Positions 16,526 through 25,098 of a stretch of 56,421 nucleotides of DNA are shown here, one piece after another; position 1 is the first letter of the stretch, and each line of letters starts with the position of its first letter. Source of the stretch: Candidatus Latescibacterota bacterium (GTDB lineage Bacteria > Latescibacterota > UBA2968 > UBA8231); NCBI GenBank assembly GCA_007571365.1, contig RKRN01000070.1:1-56421 (forward strand), written 5' to 3'. The notes below the pieces were generated by a model. That model worked only from the letters and a program-made list of their open reading frames with translations, was not told the DNA's origin and did not search any database. The position numbers and the translations under genes were made by a program.

Positions 16526-17609
16526 CGCTGGCGCGGACTTCGTCGGACCAATCCCGCCAGATGTCGCCGTCGGTGTTGTCCACTACGAGTCGGTCGGGGA
16601 GGGATGCTGGCGTTTTGAGGAAACCGTAGATGGTCGCTTGGCGGATGACGTCGGTAGATTGATTCTGCCCAGCCATGTGCAAAATTTTAGTGTGCCACAA
16701 AACCACGGTGCCGGCGGGGCCGTGGCAATCAAAGGGCTGGGTGTCGCCTTTGATGCGCTGGATGACGGGGTCGTTGTAGCCGCCGGCTTTGCGCTCTGCC
16801 AAGTGTTTGTCGGTATGCTTTTCGCCTTTGAGGAAGGCTTGCCACTGCCCGCGCCAGATCCGGCTGTGGCTGCCCGGCCACACGGTGAAGCCGCCGGAGT
16901 TGGGCGGCAGGTCGTCGATGTAAGCTGACATTTGCAGCCTCCAGCGGCCGTAGCAGGCACCGTCGGAGTGGGCACCGCGATATTCCGGCCCGGGAGACGG
17001 GCTGTTGGGCAGGGTGCAATACAAGCCGCGCGTCCCTTGTCCGTTGAGCCACACCGGGCCGGTCTTGGGCAGGCGTAGTGCTTCTTCAGTGGTGAAGGAC
17101 CCTTTCTCTGGCCACCGCTCAATCTCTTTGCCCAAGTGGGTGGTCAGCCCTCCCACCGCGTCGTCGCACATGAAGCACGGGCCCGTCGTCATACCGGAAT
17201 CATCCTCTCCAGCGGGCCACACTATTGTGCCCTCGCCAAGCAATTGCTCGGCGACTTGCCATAAGGCCCGGGGAGCCAAATCAAGCATGAATTGTTCGGC
17301 GCCGTTGCGGACGTAGAAGCGGTGGCCGTTGCCGGCGAAACAGGGATCGCCGCCGACCTCGGGCCGCGGCGCGTTTAGCTCGGCGCTTTCTTCCTCGGTG
17401 AGCGGCCCCCAAGTGGAGGGATCGTACCGCTTCACGCGGGGCAGGTGGGTTTCAATCGCGGCCCACATTGCGTCTCTGGCTTGGCGGCAGCGTTCGGGGC
17501 TGAGGACGGCGGGGAGCACGAGGAAGCCGTCGCGTTTGAACTGGGCTATCTGGCTCGCCGTCAGGAGCGGCACTTGCTTCACGCTTGGGGTGGTTGGCAT
17601 TGGTTGCAT
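16512..17609 (-). CDS. Phytanoyl-CoA dioxygenase (PhyH) family protein
   Basis: A 365-aa Fe(II)/2-oxoglutarate-dependent oxygenase. The N-terminus LTASQIAQFKRDGFLVLPAV is the standard PhyH opening. The iron ligands are GAHSDGACYGRW (His, Asp) and KILHMAGQNQ (His). The 2-oxoglutarate-binding arginine is in DVIRQATIYGF. SGGFTVWPGSHSRIW is the conserved segment between them. The substrate is unknown; bacterial members hydroxylate many small molecules besides phytanoyl-CoA. The protein is somewhat longer than the second PhyH in this window (300 aa), with an insertion around residues 60-190. The intergenic DNA on its 5' side separates it from the divergent envelope gene train. Its 3' end overlaps the secreted-protein frame. 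Confidence 0.9.
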   Translation of the reverse strand: MQPMPTTPSVKQVPLLTASQIAQFKRDGFLVLPAVLSPERCRQARDAMWAAIETHLPRVKRYDPSTWGPLTEEESAELNAPRPEVGGDPCFAGNGHRFYVRNGAEQFMLDLAPRALWQVAEQLLGEGTIVWPAGEDDSGMTTGPCFMCDDAVGGLTTHLGKEIERWPEKGSFTTEEALRLPKTGPVWLNGQGTRGLYCTLPNSPSPGPEYRGAHSDGACYGRWRLQMSAYIDDLPPNSGGFTVWPGSHSRIWRGQWQAFLKGEKHTDKHLAERKAGGYNDPVIQRIKGDTQPFDCHGPAGTVVLWHTKILHMAGQNQSTDVIRQATIYGFLKTPASLPDRLVVDNTDGDIWRDWSDEVRASDEHQ

Positions 17610-18122
17610 TGCTCTTTTCTCGCTTAGACCGGCGGTTAGCGTTAATGCTGGAATGCGCTAATAACACAACTCGACTGTGAAGTCGCAAGCTACTCATGTC
17701 CGCCCCCGCAAACGCCACTAGCGGCGGCTTATAGCCTCTCCGAGAATGGCACAGATATTGATCGTAGCCGAAAAGTCGGTTCCGCTTCTTGCCCGTTGTC
17801 TAAGCATTCCCCTCTATGTCGAGTACCTCAATGCAAGACTGACAATCTAAAATTACCAACGCCGAAAGACGGGGATTTCAACCCTATTTTCGGACCAATA
17901 AAACTTGCTTTTGCTTGGGACTTTTCTATATATTGGCACAAAATTTCGACTTGTTTTGAACGACGTTATGTACCTACATCACTCTTCACACTGAGTGCGT
18001 ATATATATGCACACTTATAGAGAAAGGAAGGAGGTAGTCAAGAACGAAACTGAACAACGCGAAGTTTCGCAGAAGTTTTCAGCTTCCATCAATATACCAG
18101 ATACCAACTTGGAGAATGCGCT
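17610..18122 (+). promoter_or_regulatory. AT-rich divergent control region
   Basis: A 513-bp gene-free stretch separates the minus-strand dioxygenase from the plus-strand envelope genes. Composition drops abruptly to AT-rich here. It holds a promoter candidate TTGCTT (17905-17910) / TATATT (17929-17934) with an 18-base spacer, and a near-palindrome at 17995-18012. A perfect Shine-Dalgarno sequence AAGGAGGT (18028-18035) has no nearby start codon, and a short hairpin GCGAA/TTCGC lies at 18059-18070. A 74-codon open frame at 17796-18020 has no coding character. The promoter assignment is tentative. Confidence 0.45.
17995..18012. repeat. 18-bp near-palindrome, possible operator
   Basis: GTGCGTATATATATGCAC is symmetric except for one base pair. 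It lies about 60 bases downstream of the -10 candidate, in the leader of the envelope gene train. This is the size and symmetry of a dimeric regulator site, but no regulator gene is nearby. Confidence 0.4.
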
Positions 18123-20030
18123 ATGAAAAAGTTTTTAGCCAATATTTGCCTCGCAGTAGCTTTCGCCTTGCTACCTACCCACTCGGCATTCGCCCAAGGT
18201 GCCATAGGCAGCGAGGAGAATGAAATAACCGAGAGCCGGATGCCTACAGTGCTGACGATCGAAGTCGAGGACATGAACATCAGCAGCTTCCCGGTAGATA
18301 TTCCCTTCACTATGTCGGGGTCTCCCGCCACGGTATATCTGGCTGTTTACACGAACTGGGGAGATGCCGATCTTCCGGGCCTGACGGTGGAGGGCGATTT
18401 CAACTGGCATACCTATCAGGAAGTGAACAAAGCTCTGTGGGTTTCCCCCGGCTCTCGCTTTGAGCCGGGTTCGCATTCAATCCGGTGGGATGGAAACGAC
18501 ATGAGCGGCAATCAGGCCGATCCCAATGCCAGCTATCGGTTCTTTGTCATCGGCCTTGACGACCAAGCCCCCATCAACATGGTGGGCTACGCCAATGAGC
18601 GGCACACGGCTGAATCGTGCCTGGCCCGCGACCAAAACGGCGATCTCTTCATTGTGACCGGCGGTAATACACAACGGCTGACGGCCGATGGGCCGCGCCA
18701 TTTGTTCCTCACTCGCGTCGGCACTAACTGGCTGGAGACGCCCGGCGCGTGGCAGGCGATTGACGTGGAGAACGAACTCATGACCGTTGCCCACACGGAT
18801 GACGTTATGCCGGCCGAGTGGCAGGGTGCCGGCAACGGCAAACAGTACGGTAGCCTGCCCGGCGACTTCTACGGCGATAGCTGGGACGGAACAGTCTACG
18901 GCTCCATCAAGTTCAACGTAGATCCGGCGAACGGTCAAGTTACCCTAGACCGGAACTTCGGTACTGAGGGGGATGGCCGCATGAAGTTCGAGCCCTTCAG
19001 CGATGGGAATCTCGTCGTGGGCTCGACTGGTATAGATGTGTGGAAGGGACGGCTCTACTATCCCATTTACGACCGCGGTAGAGATGCGCCTGCCCACGCC
19101 AATGTCGGGATTCAGGATGCGGCTACCGGCGAAGTCATCGATGTACTTGACCTGTCCGAGTGGCTAGTCGTGGATGTGGGCGAGGGCAACCAAGCCTTCA
19201 GCCCCCACGATATCTGGGTGGACGATACCGGAATCTACGTCGTGGGCTACGCGGGCTCTCAGCACGTCAAGATCACCCTTGACGGCGAGTTAAAGTGGCT
19301 CAACGACAACGGCGATGGCTTTGCGGATCGGCGGAACGCGGATACCGGAGAATTCGACTATGGTGCCTTCTCCATCACGCCGTGGAACACATCTGGTTCG
19401 GGTAGCAAGGACGGCTGGGGCTTCGCCTTTATCCCGCTGTTAGGCAGCACCACCAGCACCGTGGATATCTTAGGACCGGATGGCACGGGTATCCTCCACA
19501 TGGTGGCTACCCATGCTCCGGCCCACTGGCCGCAATGGGTCGAGTCCATCGAAGAAGACGGTCCATACGACGGACTGTACTGGGACATCGGTTCGCGGCG
19601 CGGCGGTGGGACAGACCCTTGGGACGTGCCCGACTTCACGGGATTCCCGGCTCGTCAGGCGATCCACTTTCCCTTTGACACCAAGACCGCGCTCATCAAT
19701 GCCGATGCCGGGGCCACGGTCGTAGAGTCGGTAGAGGGAGCGGGGCTGCCCGATAAATATGCACTCGATAACGCCGTTCCCAATCCGGCCAACCCGCAGA
19801 CTACTATCCGCTTCAGCATCCCCCGGGATGAGAACGTGATGCTGCAGATATACAATTTGTCGGGTCAGCAGGTAAAGACTCTGCATCAGGGCTGGGTTGC
19901 GGCCGGCGCGTATCAAAGCACGTGGGATGGGACGGATGATTCTGGCGCGAGCGTGGCCAGTGGTGTGTATCTCTACACCCTGCAGGCCGGTAGCTTCTTT
20001 GAGGCTAAGAAGCTGACCTTGCTTAAGTAA
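18123..20030 (+). CDS. Secreted protein: two FlgD-like modules around a propeller domain
   Basis: A 635-aa exported protein. The signal peptide is MKKFLANICLAVAFALLPTH, cleaved near AFAQG. A first FlgD-like Ig module follows (residues about 50-145, ending HSIRWDGNDMSGNQADPN ASYRFFV). A central region of about 400 residues has repeated WD/NHL-like strands (ESCLARDQNGDLFIVTGG; FSPHDIWVDDTGIYVVG), consistent with a beta-propeller. The C-terminus is a full FlgD-like sorting domain: NAVPNPANPQTTIRFSIP, LQIYNLSGQQVKTL and SGVYLYTLQAGSFFEAKK. It is the first gene of train 1 and is preceded by the AT-rich control region. A weak ribosome binding site TTGGAG precedes the ATG. It is probably surface-attached or released; ligand unknown. 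Confidence 0.88.
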   Translation: MKKFLANICLAVAFALLPTHSAFAQGAIGSEENEITESRMPTVLTIEVEDMNISSFPVDIPFTMSGSPATVYLAVYTNWGDADLPGLTVEGDFNWHTYQEVNKALWVSPGSRFEPGSHSIRWDGNDMSGNQADPNASYRFFVIGLDDQAPINMVGYANERHTAESCLARDQNGDLFIVTGGNTQRLTADGPRHLFLTRVGTNWLETPGAWQAIDVENELMTVAHTDDVMPAEWQGAGNGKQYGSLPGDFYGDSWDGTVYGSIKFNVDPANGQVTLDRNFGTEGDGRMKFEPFSDGNLVVGSTGIDVWKGRLYYPIYDRGRDAPAHANVGIQDAATGEVIDVLDLSEWLVVDVGEGNQAFSPHDIWVDDTGIYVVGYAGSQHVKITLDGELKWLNDNGDGFADRRNADTGEFDYGAFSITPWNTSGSGSKDGWGFAFIPLLGSTTSTVDILGPDGTGILHMVATHAPAHWPQWVESIEEDGPYDGLYWDIGSRRGGGTDPWDVPDFTGFPARQAIHFPFDTKTALINADAGATVVESVEGAGLPDKYALDNAVPNPANPQTTIRFSIPRDENVMLQIYNLSGQQVKTLHQGWVAAGAYQSTWDGTDDSGASVASGVYLYTLQAGSFFEAKKLTLLK

Positions 20031-20053
20031 CATTCCGTTCGTATTGCGACACA

Positions 20054-20105
20054 AGGACGAGGTGGGAGGTCGGCTGTTGTTTGGACGATTCACTCACCTC
20101 GTCCT
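20054..20105 (+). promoter_or_regulatory. 11-bp perfect stem-loop between the first two train-1 genes
   Basis: AGGACGAGGTG (20054-20064) and CACCTCGTCCT (20095-20105) pair perfectly around a 30-base loop. The loop contains the Shine-Dalgarno-like GGGAGGT and the TTG at 20081. No T-run follows, so it is a poor terminator. It could stabilise the 3' end of the first mRNA or control translation of the next gene. Confidence 0.55.
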
Positions 20106-22303
20106 CTTTCGCGCCCTATCTCAACTGTCCAGGCACAGCTAAGTCACCCCCTCTTCAGAAAAAAGGCTTTCTCTTGGGAAGACGAAGAATCCTGCTGTCC
20201 CTGACTCTCCTCCTCGGCTTTGGCAGCAGCCCACTGTGTGGCCAAACCTTCCGCATCGGTCACTGGGAGCAGACGACTTACTACCGTCATACCTTCCAAG
20301 CTCAACAGGCCCGCTCGGGAATCGTGAGGATTACAGCTATCGGGGATTATACCCTTTATTTTAACGGCAGCGAAGTGGAATCCGATAGCGACTGGAGGAC
20401 TGCTGAAGAAGTCTCTGTGGACCTGCAGGCCGGGGCCAACGATATCGCGGTGGCGGTGAATCACTTTGAGGCGGTAGCTGGCACCGGCCTGATTTTCAGC
20501 CTTCAGGCTGGCCCTCAGATTGCGGTGAGTGAAACATCCCTCTGGTTCTGGTCGGATGCCGCGCAAGTCGGCACCGACTGGACAACCGAGAACGTGCAAA
20601 ATTCGTGGAAAAGGGTGCAGGCCGGAACGATCAGCCGAGGGCAGGTGCAAGGAGGCATATTTCATCCGCTCGCCGAAGTTATCGCCGGCTATCCCAACGC
20701 GGTAAATCTGGGTAGTTCAAGCACCGGTCTCATTGTCCTCGCCGACCAGCGTGGCCAGAATATAGCCTTGGGGCTTAATGCTACTGAAGTAGGGGTGACC
20801 GATGGCCGAATCGGCACTCCGGTATGGTCCTTGCCCCAAGGGCTGGGTGCGCTAAATCGCTTAGTCGACATCACCCTGCCGGACCTGACGCGGATCAACC
20901 GGGTTCGGGTTATAACCAAGCCACCCGATGGGAACGAGGTGTATGCTGGCAACTCGCTGCTGGGATATTCTGTACAGATCAGTGAGGACCAGTCTCGCTG
21001 GATCGAGATGGGGGGAATCAACGACATAGAGGACTTTATCTTTACAGAGGTGCTCTTTGATCCAGTGCTGGCACGCTACGTCCGGATCCAAGTAACCCAA
21101 GCAGAGGTAGGCCGAGATCCGGCTAAGGTGACGGAGATTCAAATATACGGCGTTGATTTTGTCGCTCGAGGAAGCTACACCTCGCCGCCGCTGGACTTTG
21201 GCGATGATACGGTGAAGAATTTCGGGCGCGTCCGCTGGTGGGCGGATGTGCCGGCAGCCACGGAGTTGAGTTTGCAATTCAGCACGGGAGATTCGCCGGA
21301 TACGACCGATGCTAGCTGGAGTGCTTGGAGTGGGGAATTCGCGGCCTCAGACATCTTCGTTCCCTCTCCCGAGCCGCGGCGCTATCTGCGCTACCGGGTC
21401 AATCTCCGCACCGAAGACCTGGAAGTTACTCCGGCTTTGGACAGTCTTGAGATCGACTTCAGCGCGGAAAGAATCGCCGCTAGGGATGCACGTGGTTCAG
21501 TGGTCCCCAACGAGGCCCCGATGGGCGTGGAGACTCCCTTCGTCTACCGGGCTATCTTGGAGTTGGCCGAAGGCGACTCTGTGGAGAAAGTTCGGATCCA
21601 CTTGCCCAGCTTTCCCACTAGAGTGGATTCGATTCAACTGCTCGGCCAAGCTATCTCTGTGCCGCAGTTTCCCACGGGCAGCGGGGGTATTGATGTGGGC
21701 GAACGCGTGTTGCGGATTATGCCTGGGAGCGTCGACGACCTAGACGTCCTCTTTGAACCGCCGCTGAGTTCAATAGACGGGACGGAGATTCCCTTCCAAG
21801 TTCTAGTCCACTCTGCCCTCTATACCGACACGCATGAATTTCGCGCTGCTTTATTCAGTCCTAGGTCTACAAATCCACAGAACATCCGCGAGAACTTGGT
21901 GGACGGCGCTTCTTGGGAGGTCGTAGTGACCGATGTGGTGACGAAAGATCTGCTCAATGTCAGAGCCCACCCTCGCGTCTTCACACCCAATGGAGACGGC
22001 GTGAACGACTTCACTGTGATCGAGTTTACACTAACCAAAGTGGCCGTGCCGCGCCGCGTGGATGTGGAGGTCTGCGACCTGTCCGGGCGCAGAGTACGTC
22101 GGCTCAATACGGAGTGGCTGACCGGCGGCCGCTATGTTCATCCTCTCTTGCCTCAAGAAGAAGCGCACTTTGCGCCGGGATTCTGGGACGGCATGGATGA
22201 GTCTGGCGAATTGGTCCCCCCCGGAATTTACCTTTTTACGGTTAAAGCGAATCTGGATAGCGGAGATAAAACGGCCGCTGGAGTCGTCCATCTGGTCTAT
22301 TAG
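20081..22303 (+). CDS. Exported discoidin-domain protein with gliding-type C-terminal domain
   Basis: A protein of 740 aa from a TTG at 20081, or 709 aa from a TTG at 20174, which gives a better signal peptide (GRRRILLSLTLLLGFGSSPL). An N-terminal beta-sandwich contains YTLYFNGSEVESDSDWRTAE, as in carbohydrate-binding lectin-like domains. A discoidin (F5/8 type C) domain follows, marked by LLGYSVQISEDQSRWIEMGG and ARYVRIQVTQAEV. Ig-like modules come next. The C-terminus has the gliding-motility/type IX hallmark HPRVFTPNGDGVNDFTVIEF and ends LVPPGIYLFTVKANLDSGDK. It is likely a surface adhesin or sugar-binding protein. The gene ends 49 nt before the first giant paralogue, in one direction, so shared transcription is likely. 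Confidence 0.85.
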   Translation: MDDSLTSSSFAPYLNCPGTAKSPPLQKKGFLLGRRRILLSLTLLLGFGSSPLCGQTFRIGHWEQTTYYRHTFQAQQARSGIVRITAIGDYTLYFNGSEVESDSDWRTAEEVSVDLQAGANDIAVAVNHFEAVAGTGLIFSLQAGPQIAVSETSLWFWSDAAQVGTDWTTENVQNSWKRVQAGTISRGQVQGGIFHPLAEVIAGYPNAVNLGSSSTGLIVLADQRGQNIALGLNATEVGVTDGRIGTPVWSLPQGLGALNRLVDITLPDLTRINRVRVITKPPDGNEVYAGNSLLGYSVQISEDQSRWIEMGGINDIEDFIFTEVLFDPVLARYVRIQVTQAEVGRDPAKVTEIQIYGVDFVARGSYTSPPLDFGDDTVKNFGRVRWWADVPAATELSLQFSTGDSPDTTDASWSAWSGEFAASDIFVPSPEPRRYLRYRVNLRTEDLEVTPALDSLEIDFSAERIAARDARGSVVPNEAPMGVETPFVYRAILELAEGDSVEKVRIHLPSFPTRVDSIQLLGQAISVPQFPTGSGGIDVGERVLRIMPGSVDDLDVLFEPPLSSIDGTEIPFQVLVHSALYTDTHEFRAALFSPRSTNPQNIRENLVDGASWEVVVTDVVTKDLLNVRAHPRVFTPNGDGVNDFTVIEFTLTKVAVPRRVDVEVCDLSGRRVRRLNTEWLTGGRYVHPLLPQEEAHFAPGFWDGMDESGELVPPGIYLFTVKANLDSGDKTAAGVVHLVY

Positions 22304-22352
22304 CGGGCCGGTGCGAGAAACAGGGCTTGTGGTCTGGCGCAAGCCTAAAGCA

Positions 22353-25082
22353 ATGCGGAGAAGCGTCGTGATAGAGCGGATTAGAGGAGGATTATCACTC
22401 GCTATATTCGCCGCGGTTCTCTTAGGCTTCTGTAGAGCCGAGGCCCAGCTAATCTCCCGCGACTACTACCCTCTGTGGCAAAAAGAACGCTACGAGAATC
22501 TCGGACAGTACGGCTACCGCGACTTTGATGAGCAGGATATTGAGCGGCGGGTCTACGACCCCTTCGGGGTCTACTTAATCGACGGGGTTCCAGTATTCAC
22601 ACTTGAGGAGAGCCGTACCGAGGGGCCGGAGCGGGGCAGTGCCATCTTCAAGAGTCCGATCTACCCACGGATTTTCCGCAACTTGATGATCGGCATGGAT
22701 TCCTACCGGGGATGGTCGGCTGCTATCATGGTCGGCGATGCCATCCCCACCCGCTTTTCGCCTTTGACTCTGAATTTGAGCCGTCTCAACGGCCTTCGTT
22801 TCGACGCCTCTACGCGCAAGACTAGTTTCAGCATCATCGCCTCGCGGATCTCAGATCCGGTACTCTTGGCCACAGGACTGTCCCAGAGCGGCGTTCAGGT
22901 AAATCCAAAGGGCGTATTCGGCAGACCTTCGTTCGGAACGTACCTGATAGGCGGCCACTGGGAGACGACTCTGGGTAGTGTGCTCAAACTGGGTTCCACC
23001 TATGTCAATATTCACAATTTCGACAGTATCGCCGGTAGAAAGGAAGGATCGCTCAAGGGAGTCGTTCCGTTTTCCGCGCTCGACGAAGGAAAGTCGATAT
23101 TCGTCTTGGTCAGCGATGATTCCCATTGGGACGGAGAAGGGCCACGCGTCTATCGCATGGAGATATACGTCGACGGCGAGCGGCGGGACGATATCGAGCC
23201 GATGATCCGGATGATCCACTCAGTGCCTGAACTCATAGGGGCTGCTAACAGGACCATTGGGCGGGGAACCAGTGAGATCGCGCTCAATCGGGCGGACAGA
23301 CCTTCGTGGCTAATCCAAAATTATCAGATGGAGGAAATCGTCAGGGAGGGGTACACGCGTCGGGGTCAGCTCAGCAATTTTACCAGCGGCGGGCTGTTCT
23401 TCAAAGAGGGAGAACCTGTAAGCCACGATGGCGTTCCTTTCTTACAAGTAGATGAGACGGATATCCTAGTTTATCGCTTTGAGATTCCTCCAAGTTCCGC
23501 GAAGGTGCATTTCAGAATGCTAGCCGCCGGGGACTACGTGGTGGATGTGGCCAGTGCCCTAGACTGGACCGGCACTGACGTCCAGTGGCGAGATTGGCAC
23601 ACCGCAAAGCGGGCCGAGAACAATGCCAAGGATCGGAGCAATATGGGGTGGATCGCGTTCCGCTACGGCTTCCCGACCGGGATGATTCTCTACGGAATGG
23701 ATTTCGAGGCCAAAGTCTTGGGCTTCCGAGCTTGGGGTGAATTCGTCCGGAATACCTCCTATTTCAAGTTTCCGTCGGGAGAGGGCGAGCGTCTCTCTAC
23801 GAATGAAGACGCCTATTTCCTCAATGTATTTCGGGACCTGGGTCGTTGGGACCTGGGGTTCGAGTATGTGAGTTTGCCCTCCGGTTTCGCTACTTCTTTT
23901 TCAGCATTAATGCAGAACCCCCGGCAAAATGTCATAGCCCCCTTTGAGTTAGTAGACGACAACGACGACCGGGATGAATGGCCCGACCGCTGGGAGCAGG
24001 AGCGCGATTTTGCCTCGCTTAACATGACGCCAGCCCCGGGTGCAGGTCTGGGATTTGGGGTTTTTCCCGGCCTAGATGTAGATAATGATGGAGTCCGCGA
24101 CAATGTCTGGTACAACGGGGCGGACAAGGTTCTGACCTATTACGACCAGCCCTTTGTGTTCGGCGACGATTTCAACAATAACGGTCTAGTGGATGGGTGG
24201 GAAAACGACAATCGGTCGGATTATCCCTACGATCACGATAGTCGCGGCGGTCATTTCTTTATTACTTGGCGTCCCTTTACTTCCCAACAGCATGCGTGGG
24301 TGCGAGTCGGCCACTACGATATGCGCCAGCCGGACAGCGGTGGCCGGGATTTGACCACCTATGTCAAGACTAATTATCTGAGGCGCTGGCCGGGGCTCGG
24401 CCGGCTGCAGACCGGCTACTACGGCAAGAGAGTACGGGACGATATTAGCAATGATCTGTACCAATTCGTTGGTGGCGGCAGGTACCAAGTATTGCCGGAT
24501 CGGCTACTGCTGCGCAACAGTCTGCAGAATACCCTCGTGGTGGGGACTCAGGTCAACACGGACAAACTGCCGCACTTGAACATCTACAATGATATTCTCG
24601 TGGAAGTCAACGATCAGCGAGAATTGACCGCAGGGGATTTCTTTCAGCCAGATAGCCGCATAACAACTATGGGATATGTCGCTAGGGTCGATTACACTTG
24701 GTATATAGGCGATAGTTTCGGCTTCGGTCCGATGTTCAAGGCGGTCTTCAACCGGACCAAGGCCGAACTAATTAGTTTGAAGAGACACGCATATACACTG
24801 ACGCCGATCATAAGAGGAGATTACCGTTTGGCACCGCATACCGTGTTGCGAGGGGGGATCCTCGGATGGCCACTGCGGGAGAAGCACCGAGACCTAGTGC
24901 GGCCTTTTTTAGACCGAGATTCTTGGTACTACATCTTGGTTCTGGAAAATCTCGGCAATTACCGAGGAGTTGATGTGAGTACCAACATCGGGTACCAGAA
25001 AAATTTTGACCGCTATCCTTCCGCCTCACACCGCGTGGCCGTCGGTGCCGTCCGCTATTTCATCCGCTTGCGCATCGGCTAG
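22353..25082 (+). CDS. Giant envelope paralogue 1 (D/N-rich Ca-binding-like domain, likely beta-barrel)
   Basis: A 909-aa protein starting at the ATG at 22353. A long upstream extension of the frame is rejected because it runs through the previous gene. The signal peptide is GGLSLAIFAAVLLGFCRAEA. The N-terminal half contains a region shared with the next two genes (MVGDAIPTRFSPLTLNLS; GTYLIGGHWETTLGS). Residues about 534-630 hold an Asp/Asn-rich domain: VDDNDDRDEWPDRW, GLDVDNDGVRDN, GDDFNNNGLVDGWENDNRSD. Its spacing resembles thrombospondin type 3 or dockerin calcium loops. The last 270 residues alternate polar and hydrophobic residues with many aromatics, as expected for an outer-membrane barrel, and end RVAVGAVRYFIRLRIG. 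No known family recognised. Confidence 0.8.
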   Translation: MRRSVVIERIRGGLSLAIFAAVLLGFCRAEAQLISRDYYPLWQKERYENLGQYGYRDFDEQDIERRVYDPFGVYLIDGVPVFTLEESRTEGPERGSAIFKSPIYPRIFRNLMIGMDSYRGWSAAIMVGDAIPTRFSPLTLNLSRLNGLRFDASTRKTSFSIIASRISDPVLLATGLSQSGVQVNPKGVFGRPSFGTYLIGGHWETTLGSVLKLGSTYVNIHNFDSIAGRKEGSLKGVVPFSALDEGKSIFVLVSDDSHWDGEGPRVYRMEIYVDGERRDDIEPMIRMIHSVPELIGAANRTIGRGTSEIALNRADRPSWLIQNYQMEEIVREGYTRRGQLSNFTSGGLFFKEGEPVSHDGVPFLQVDETDILVYRFEIPPSSAKVHFRMLAAGDYVVDVASALDWTGTDVQWRDWHTAKRAENNAKDRSNMGWIAFRYGFPTGMILYGMDFEAKVLGFRAWGEFVRNTSYFKFPSGEGERLSTNEDAYFLNVFRDLGRWDLGFEYVSLPSGFATSFSALMQNPRQNVIAPFELVDDNDDRDEWPDRWEQERDFASLNMTPAPGAGLGFGVFPGLDVDNDGVRDNVWYNGADKVLTYYDQPFVFGDDFNNNGLVDGWENDNRSDYPYDHDSRGGHFFITWRPFTSQQHAWVRVGHYDMRQPDSGGRDLTTYVKTNYLRRWPGLGRLQTGYYGKRVRDDISNDLYQFVGGGRYQVLPDRLLLRNSLQNTLVVGTQVNTDKLPHLNIYNDILVEVNDQRELTAGDFFQPDSRITTMGYVARVDYTWYIGDSFGFGPMFKAVFNRTKAELISLKRHAYTLTPIIRGDYRLAPHTVLRGGILGWPLREKHRDLVRPFLDRDSWYYILVLENLGNYRGVDVSTNIGYQKNFDRYPSASHRVAVGAVRYFIRLRIG

Positions 25083-25098
25083 AATTGCTACGAGCAAG

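Noticed and set aside
17796-18020. 74-codon frame in the AT-rich control region
   Set aside because: It starts from an ATG without a ribosome binding site, crosses the promoter candidate and palindrome, and has no recognisable pattern.
22134-22352. Upstream extension of giant paralogue 1
   Set aside because: The open frame continues into the preceding gene, but the ATG at 22353 is followed by a normal signal peptide.
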